Of a stretch of 64,000 nt of DNA, positions 51,501 to 60,500 are shown piece by piece; positions within the stretch are counted from its first letter, which is position 1, and the number at the start of each line of letters is the position of its first letter. A model generated the notes under the pieces. The model searched no databases, had not been told where the DNA came from, and was given only the letters and a program-made list of their open reading frames with translations. The translations under genes and the position numbers were made by a program. This DNA is from Strongylocentrotus droebachiensis. Its lineage: Eukaryota; Echinodermata; Echinoidea; Camarodonta; Strongylocentrotidae. Location of the stretch: contig JAVYIG010007915.1 of assembly GCA_035222895.1 (NCBI GenBank), positions 31,459 through 95,458 on the forward strand. The letters run 5' to 3'.

Positions 51501-54500
51501 AATTATCACTAGAATTGTTATCAGTCTTTCTTACTAGTCCTGCATCTGGAACAAAATTATTGATGTAGAGAATATTGGCCCACCAGTACTTCTCACAAGA
51601 TGGGTTAGAAGCCTCGACCTGCCATATAGGACCGCTTCCAAGGTAGGGTTGGAGGTAGAGAGCAATCAGCATTGTCATACCCAGTGCTGGCGTGAGCCTG
51701 GTGAGAAAATAAACAAGAGGATCATAATTTATGAAAAATTAAAGGTACAGACCAGTTCTGGTCATGCGATTGCATTGTGAAAGAAACGTTTAGGAATCGA
51801 TCAGAAAAAGTTGATCATCTATCATATAAGTATTGGTGTGTACTGCAAGGTTCTGGAATCATCAAAATGATATTTGGCACAGTCTTGGTATACATGTAGT
51901 TGTAAGCACTGTACACAGAAAGATGTATATGGGACTACCCTATATCTATCCAGTCCGGATAATACAATAATTTACCAAATATATCAATTAGTAGACCGTT
52001 TCCCGGCAAAATTTGTATCATCACGTACATGTATTAGTCAAAATATATTCTTTCACTTGATTGGTAATAAGAGCTTCTATTTCATCTTTTGAGAAGGGGG
52101 GCGTTTCCAAAACTAGTCTTTACCTTTAAAAGCTTTTTTTTTTTTAAACACCTTATCCAATGAAAATACAACTTTATAACAATAGAAGGCTGAATTAACA
52201 TTTTCAAAGCTTTAGATCTCGAGTTTCCAGAGAGCTAGGACTTCTCAGACAGACACTAAAATGGCATATAGGTAGTTGGTATTCTTGTAATCTATGGCTT
52301 AATAAAGCTCACCGGTAATGTTGGCATTCAATTCATCTCTTTCATTTGTTTTCTTTTTCTGATACATTTTTTTTCTTCATGACGTATGCATAATGTGTTT
52401 CACATATCTGTATCTCAACACTCTATTTATTTTCTTTGCCTCTTTGCACCGTCACTCATTTGGCACACATGCAATTTGCACAAACAACAGGTACCAAATC
52501 TCGCAACCGCATATAACAATATACATTCCCACAATGCGCCTCCGATACCTCAGCGACTTTGCAGACAAGCTAACTTCCGGTGATTCTAAAATACATATTC
52601 TGATATCCTACGATATGCTAATAATTCTGTATCTGCTATTCTCAATCTTGCTCGATAGTAACAAATTTTGAAAAGTTCAGAGGCAGTATGCATATTTTTT
52701 AATTGAAAGTATTATACCAGCAATTGCAAATGCCAGCACTTTTCTCAAAAAAACTTGGCACGCTGCTACGCAAGTGGCTTCTTTTCCCAAGCCATGGTTG
52801 TGTGCTATTGTCAGTAATTTGTATTAATTTCCTGTGATATACAGTTGAAACACGAGTACACATGCCGAATAACGTGTGATCATTTTTAAATATGAAAGTT
52901 TCTAGCTATGAAAATATTTTTAAAAGTGTCGCGTTGCAAAATATCCTGGTATAACAGTATTATATGTATGTATACTCCCCATCCAGCCAATTTAAATGAC
53001 TGCCACACAGAGTAGCAGGTTAGTTTACTACTTCTACTTCATTTACCTCCAATATCTATGGAAATAGAACCAGAGCCATGGAAGCTTTCCATCAGTCTTC
53101 ACCATCCTTCCAAGAGCCATATACGCCACCAATAACCCACTGTGTGATACAAAATATAGTTAAATAAGTTACAATGTATATTAAAGCCCCACTGCACTAC
53201 TTATAGCTACAGTGTACATGCGCCCTCTATATAGCGAACAAAACCTAATCGGTGCCTGTTGGTCCCCCATGATCCCTTTATTCTTATTGTTAATTGAGAG
53301 ATGATTTGATGAGATAACCACCTGTCAGTGACCGTGCAGGGGGGGGGTCTAATCCCCCCCCCCCCCCCTCTGGCCAAACTAGTGCAGACAGGCTTTAAAA
53401 TGTAACTACCTGTATAATAACTTCATAATGTTCCTTACATACTTTCATTTACAAATAAGCATTCATACACATATATATTGGAGAGCTGCAAAATGTTCTA
53501 TTTTTTTCAGAATAATGCTGAGGATTCCATGGACAGATAGAGTGAGTACCGGTAGTGATTTTATTATTATGATAGATCTATGCTGGGAACTTACCTGAGA
53601 AAGAAGAAAGAGTCAACAGAGAAGAAAGCATTGGAGACAGCTTGGAAGCCAAAACGGGCGATGAATCCATAGGTGTGAAGTGGGTTACCTGCATGATAGT
53701 ACACAAACAGGATACAGAATGAGACAGAAAATAATAATAACAATTGTCACATTTTGTACAGCTCTTAATACTACATTTCTTAGCCCTTTATACATTGCAA
53801 TCATTATTATCCCAGTTATTGGATTCAATTGCAAATCCACACATGGTAGTGCACAAGCTTTTAATGTTTCAATGAGAAACCATTTTCAAGGGAAACAAAA
53901 AATGTGGTCTTTGTAGACAGGTGGTCGTGAAGGTTTGACTTTTAATTACAAAGTTGTTTACTGCTGCTCATTTTCATATCTTGGTCAAATTTAATTAGTT
54001 TCCATAATTATGGCATGGAACTTACATGTTGATATTGTTTTGCCTTACATCAATCAGCGGACATAAGCCAGGCTTCTTATACCTACCGGTAGGCCATTGT
54101 TAAGAACATGGGCAATTGTCTTTACAAACAGCTTAAATTTCTTTTAACTCACAATGTTTTTCAGCAACAACCTTCACACAAAGGCCACAGACTATTTTCC
54201 AATGATTTGGCCTTTTTCACCAGTTTGACTTGATAACCTTCAAAAACCTTCCAATTGGGTTCTATAAATCAATTACACGGTGTCAAATGTATTCAGTTTT
54301 CACCAGAGTGAAGGTATTGACACATCTATTCAAACAAATTTAGAGCCTTATGAAAAAATTGAGATATCCCTTACCTACAATTCCACTTCCAAACATAAAG
54401 GATGACACGTGACCTAGGATGACCCAGGTCATACTGATGACCCGAATACCATTCAGGCATGTTATACTGCCCTCTGGTATCTTAGCCCCAAGCAGCTTGG

Positions 54501-57500
54501 CCAAGTTGCGGTTGACGGCAAAGGAAAGCACAATCTGATGCCAGAATTTGGTACATGCTGATGAAATGGATGGATAAAAATAATAATAACAATAACAATC
54601 TTTTGAAATCCACTCCAAATTTTATTAAACCGAAAATGGAAATTCTTCTTGCCCAATTGATCGTGAGCCCGGCAGCCACTGAGCAGCGCCAGATCGACGT
54701 TGCTCTATCCAATATTGTTAGCAGCAACTTCCGTCTTTTAACTTCTTTTGGTATGACGCGGCCGGGTTCGAACCCACGACCTCCGGGTTGTGAAGCGGAC
54801 GCTCTACTGACTGAGCCAACACACCGGTCACTGAGCCGATAATATTGGTTAATTAAATGGGGACCCTTCACCCATGAAGGTGTGAATAATAGTGGATATA
54901 AAATCAAGTCCATTAATCATTACCCCGCATTCTATGGGTTAACTCATAGAGAGTATAAAGAAACTAAACAACAGCATAAACACCCAATACGCCTAGAACC
55001 CAAGTAAAACTCGTGTCCCACATACATCGACCAATGCACATCTACCCATGCACTTTCATAGCATTTAAACTTGCAATTTCTCTTTACAGAATAACTATTT
55101 GAAGCTGGTATTCCACTACAGTATACCATCATGGTACCAACAATTTTCAGAGCAAATTATTATTTGGGGACAGGTCCCCTTCTAAAATTTGAGTCATTAA
55201 ATCTTTATAAAAGTCGTTATATTAATAATAACATAGAATAAAGGTGGATATATGTTTGCCTAACAAATTAATAATAGTAACAAGAGTTATGCTACCGGAC
55301 AGTTTTAACATATGAGAATAAAACAATCACTCAAGAAATACAACTGATAGGACAATATGAGAAAGTAAGGGCCGACTTCATCTTAGACACATATTTCTTT
55401 TCGAGAATGCAGAAGTGAAAGAGACAATATCAGCATGGCCAATTTGAAGAGAAAGACCAGATTCTTCAGCACTTTAGAATGTCATTACATTTGATGGTCC
55501 TGTGACATCAATTTACAGTGAAATATTTAATGAAATAGAAATGCAGAAGTGAAAGAGACAATATCAGCATTGCCAATTTGAAAAGGAAGACCAGATTCTT
55601 CGGCACTTTATACCTTCATTACATTTGATGGTCCTCTGACATCAATTTCTAGTGAAATATTTAATGAAAAAGAAGTGAAAAAGTGAAAGAGACAATATCA
55701 GCGCTGCCAATTTGAGAAGGACGACCAGATTCATCAGCACTTTAAAATGTCATTTTCTTTGATGGTCCCCTATTATCAATTTCCAGTGAAAATTTTTATG
55801 AAAAAGAAATGCCAAAGTCAAAGAGACAATATCAGCGTCGCCAATTTGAAGAGGAAGACCAGGAGGGTGTTTCACAACGCCTTTTTTCAATGACAAATGA
55901 CAAAAATCAGTGACAAATCTGCTGATAACCAATCAGAAGCAAGGATTTCAGTAGCTTATAACAAAAACTGTCATTTGTCACTGATGACAAGTTTTGTGAA
56001 ACGCCCCCCAGATTCTTCAGCACCTTAGACTTGTATTATCCTTGATGGTCCCCTGACATCAATGAAACATTTACCTGTGGGTACCGCCTCCTCCAGCTCT
56101 TGCTCCTCCTCCTGGTGCTTTGATTCCACCTGCCCTTCTCTACCGGTATCTCTCACCCTTTGGTAGGGGTACGCGTCCACCACTCTGATGGGTCCATTGA
56201 TAGGAACCCCAGGGGTGGGGGCGGTGGCAGGTGGCTTGTAGGCAATAGAGCGCAGGGTCTTGTCAAGGAAGGCACCCAACACCATCAGGCAGGCAATTAA
56301 CCCAAAAAAGAACCTGACAAAAATCGAAAACACAAGGAGGTGAAAGTGTAAGATATTATTTAACACTACCAAGTATCTTTGGTTAAAGGTAAAGACCAGT
56401 ATTGGAAACGCCCCAATTTCAAAAAGGAAATGGAAGCTCTTATTACCAATCATGTGAAAGAATATGTTTTGACTAATACATGATCGTAACAATTTTGCAT
56501 TGTTAACCGATTGTTGTTGCTGTGCAAGTATTTGAAAATGATGGACATAACATATTGAAGTTTTAAGGCAAACTTTTTCCATTTGGTGAAATTAAAAACA
56601 GACTTTTTTATTCTTGAATACATATTGCTGTCTACCTATCCTTTGACTTTGAAAAAAAAACTACAAATGAACCCTACACCATTATATACCAAAATATATT
56701 AGGACTGTACTCACAGAGTGACAATGAATCCAGTACTGTTATATGGAACAGGAGGGTCTTGGGCACAGACTACTGACGACGCATTCACAGCCGATAAATT
56801 GAAAGGAGCTTCGACTAATTCTGTTTAGAAGAGAGGTCACAATGAAAGAAAATAAGAAAAATATCAGTTACAAGTTAATTGCGTTCCATAAAGCAAACTT
56901 TGAGAAATTTGAATTTGTCAGATTCTGTTTGAGAAAATTTATTCCGGAATATGACGGTGAAAATATGATTAAATGATTCATGATTCAATGAAAATGACAA
57001 AATTGTAAATATTCATTAAATAACGCTTTTCTACAATTAGAAATCAATATGAACTTCTCAAAGATAAATCATGGTAGTTATGGTGGTGCATTTTATGTAA
57101 AATGCTTCTTTTTCCCCAAGTCTTTGCTTCTTTAAAGCGATTCCAGGCAATGCGTCCTGATCAATGTATGTCTTTTTTTTCCAAATATTTTATTTAAAAA
57201 TGAAGAATCCCTTGATATACCGAGAGAGTTTTTCATTCACAACATGAAAATACATGGATAAATGTTGAATGACGTATAGACGCATATTGCACGTAATCGT
57301 CCTTTACAGATTTGATGGCAAATTAAACAAAATGGACGTACATGCAACATTAGTATTTCTTACCTAAAAGGTCTTGCAGAGAGAAGAGTATATCAGAGTC
57401 TGAGCATGATTCTGGTACACACAGTCCCCACATTAGTGTTAAAGGCGAAGCCCCCGGCGAAGCCTAAGTAAAAAAAATAATAATAATACAGTCAAACCTG

Positions 57501-60500
57501 CCTTAGCGACCACCTTTCTATAAAGACCACACTTTTTTATATCCACTGAAAATGCTTTCTCATTGAAACATGTATTTCAGGAACCTGTACATAAACAGGT
57601 GTGCTTTATATAAAAAAAACACTATTCTTGTCTACCTTAAATCTAACGGCACACTACACGATCTGTTTATGATATGATTTTGAAAGAATTTGCAACTGCA
57701 TTTGATACCAACATTCAAACAGGTAAAGTCTTAATGACCGAGGATCCGAATATTCATATGAATTTCAAGGATTTCATGCGTTCTTGAAAGAAGAAAAGCT
57801 AAAATCTGCTCAGAATAGTATCGACGTCAGAACAGAAGTGCAATTGTCGACGATTTGAGGCCGATTCAGCTATTATTCTGACAAGAAGAGTTTAATGTAC
57901 TAAAATTATGGTTGTGCATATTTATATCATTATTTAGAAGCTAAATCAGAAAAAGGATATTTGCTTTAATTTCTTGTCTAATAAAATTGCCATTTCTTTG
58001 GAAATCTGATCGCAGGAAGATTGTAAAGTGTGCAATAGTCTTATGTACGGTAATTGTTATACTGTACAGGGAAAAAATTAATATTTATTTTTCGGGGGCT
58101 ACTTTTCAAGCTTGCCTGCATAAAAATAACACTCTAAAAGTTGTTTTGCATTGAACTCTATGCAAATTTACGGGGACTCTTTTCTGATTTTCGAGGGCTC
58201 TTTTGGGCATTTCGGGGGCAAATTCGCCCTGAGCCCCCGTGTATTTTTTTCACTGATACTGTATACAGGTTTCACTCACTATGAACATGGCGGACAAAGA
58301 AAGCGGACAAAATATACAGTTCCTCAGGTAGACAAAGGAACATCCCTTCACTGCTATTATGTAAAATGTGTAGAACGGGTGAATATGCATGTGACACCTG
58401 TTCCACACATTTTTACATCATAGCAGTGAAGGGATGTTCCTTTGTCTACCTGAGGAACTGTATATTTTGTCCGCTTTCATTGTCCGTCATGTTCATAGTG
58501 ACTGCAGTAACAATTTATCAACCAGGTTTTAACCCTTTACTTGCTTTTGTTGTCTAATGGAACACAACCTGATAGGTAGGGCAAGCAATAATGTTTGTCC
58601 TATCTAGCAACAATTAACGTATGCAATTACCTTCTACGAAATTCATGAAATTAAATCTCACAGCTTAGAACCCAAGGAGTCATAGTCATATAAGTACTTT
58701 GTTTGATCAATCATCTTACATAAGGTTCCAAGGGAATGACCAACTTGGTCATGTGTTTGATGCATGCAACGAAAGACCAGAGGACAACAGGGATCAAATT
58801 CCATTCTCTAAACCCATAATAATGTGCATTGTGCAAGTAATTAAACTAGATGGAACTTCAACTGCGCGCAGTCGAAATGATGCCTCCGTCATAGAGCAAT
58901 TTTACAAACCAAAACAGAAGAAATTTTTCAAATTCAAGTTCAATTGTAATCCATTAATGGGTTCTCAGAATATCGTGATTACAAGCAATTTCTCATGTAC
59001 ATATATGACCCTTTGATCTTTGACCTCATGACCCTAAAATCTACTCAGTTCATTGGCTCTGCAAGATGTCCAGAGTTAAATAGTAATCAATCTGTCAGTT
59101 CTAATGAGAATGCGTTCACAAGCTATTTTTGCATACATAACCTTTGACCTATGACCTCATGACCCAAGAATCGACTCAGTTCATTGGCTCTGCAAGATAC
59201 ATACATGATCTAAGTTTGGCAGGAATCCATCAATCTGTTCTAATGATAATGCGATCACAAGCTGTTTTTGCATACATAATGAGCCGCATGAACTTTGACC
59301 TTGACCTCATGACCCCAAAATCTAATCAGTTCATCGGCTCTGCAAGTAACATACATGACCTAAGTTTGGCAGGAATCCATCAATCGGTTCTTTAGATAAC
59401 GCGATCACAAGCTATTTTTGCATACATAATGAGCCCTGTGACCTTTGACCTTTGACCTCGTGACCCCAAAATCTAATCAGTTCATCGGCTCTGTAAGATA
59501 CATACATGACCAAAGTTTGGCAGGAATCCATCAATCGGTTCTTCAGATAACGCGATCACGAGCTGTTTTTGCATACATAATGAGCCCTGGGACCTTTGAC
59601 CTTTGACCTCGTGACCCCAAAATCTAATCAGTTCACCGGCTCTGTAAGATACATACATGACCAAAGTTTGGCAGGAATCCATCAATCGGTTCTTCAGATA
59701 ACGCGATCACGAGAACGGGACGTACGGACGTACGTACGGACGGACGGACAACCCGAAAACATAATGCCTCCGGCTACTTCGTAACGGAGGCATAAAAAAT
59801 GATGTCACCGTCACATGCCTATTTATGATCCAAATTGAACTTTGACCATACATGGATTTCTGTTTTTCCTCTGTGTACATGCAATACAACTTTAAAGGTA
59901 TTTGTCGTTCCATTTCAAATAGAACTGGTCTAAACTAAACAACCCTATGCACACAGCCTTACACAATTTGAAGATTGGCACTAAAGAGAAGTCCACTGTC
60001 TACACTCCGCTATTGAAGTGACCTTCATTATCATTAAATAGAAGGGAAAAAAGGTAGATAAGGAGCAAAGCAGAGAACTTTGCAGAAAACCTGATAAAAT
60101 ATGAGAAACCTTAATGTTGCAATTGATCAAACCTAAGTTGGAAACTGTTGATTACTCCGTCGACCAGCATCTCTCCATTTGTTTTGCACTAAATATTTCA
60201 TGAATTTTAGTTTGTCTCCAAAAATAATATATTTGAATACCTGTGCCCCAGATCCATATATATTATTGGATACATGTTTCACATAACCCTTCAATGAAAT
60301 ATGTACAGTTCTATGTGAAGATGCACATACAGCCCTTCACCACTAGCTAAGGAGAGAGACATTCTTCTTAATTCCAAGTAAAAATCAAAAGGAGAGCTAC
60401 TTGATAGAAAAAGTAAAATTGGTGATCTAGGCCCTGTTGATTTCAATTTTGAAACTTCACAACTCAAATGATCCTTATATAAGATTTTCCTAGAACTTAT

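Noticed and set aside
54745-54830. Candidate tRNA-Val-like gene on the minus strand
   Set aside because: The sequence continues into a long body with an ATT tail, so it is the head of a SINE.
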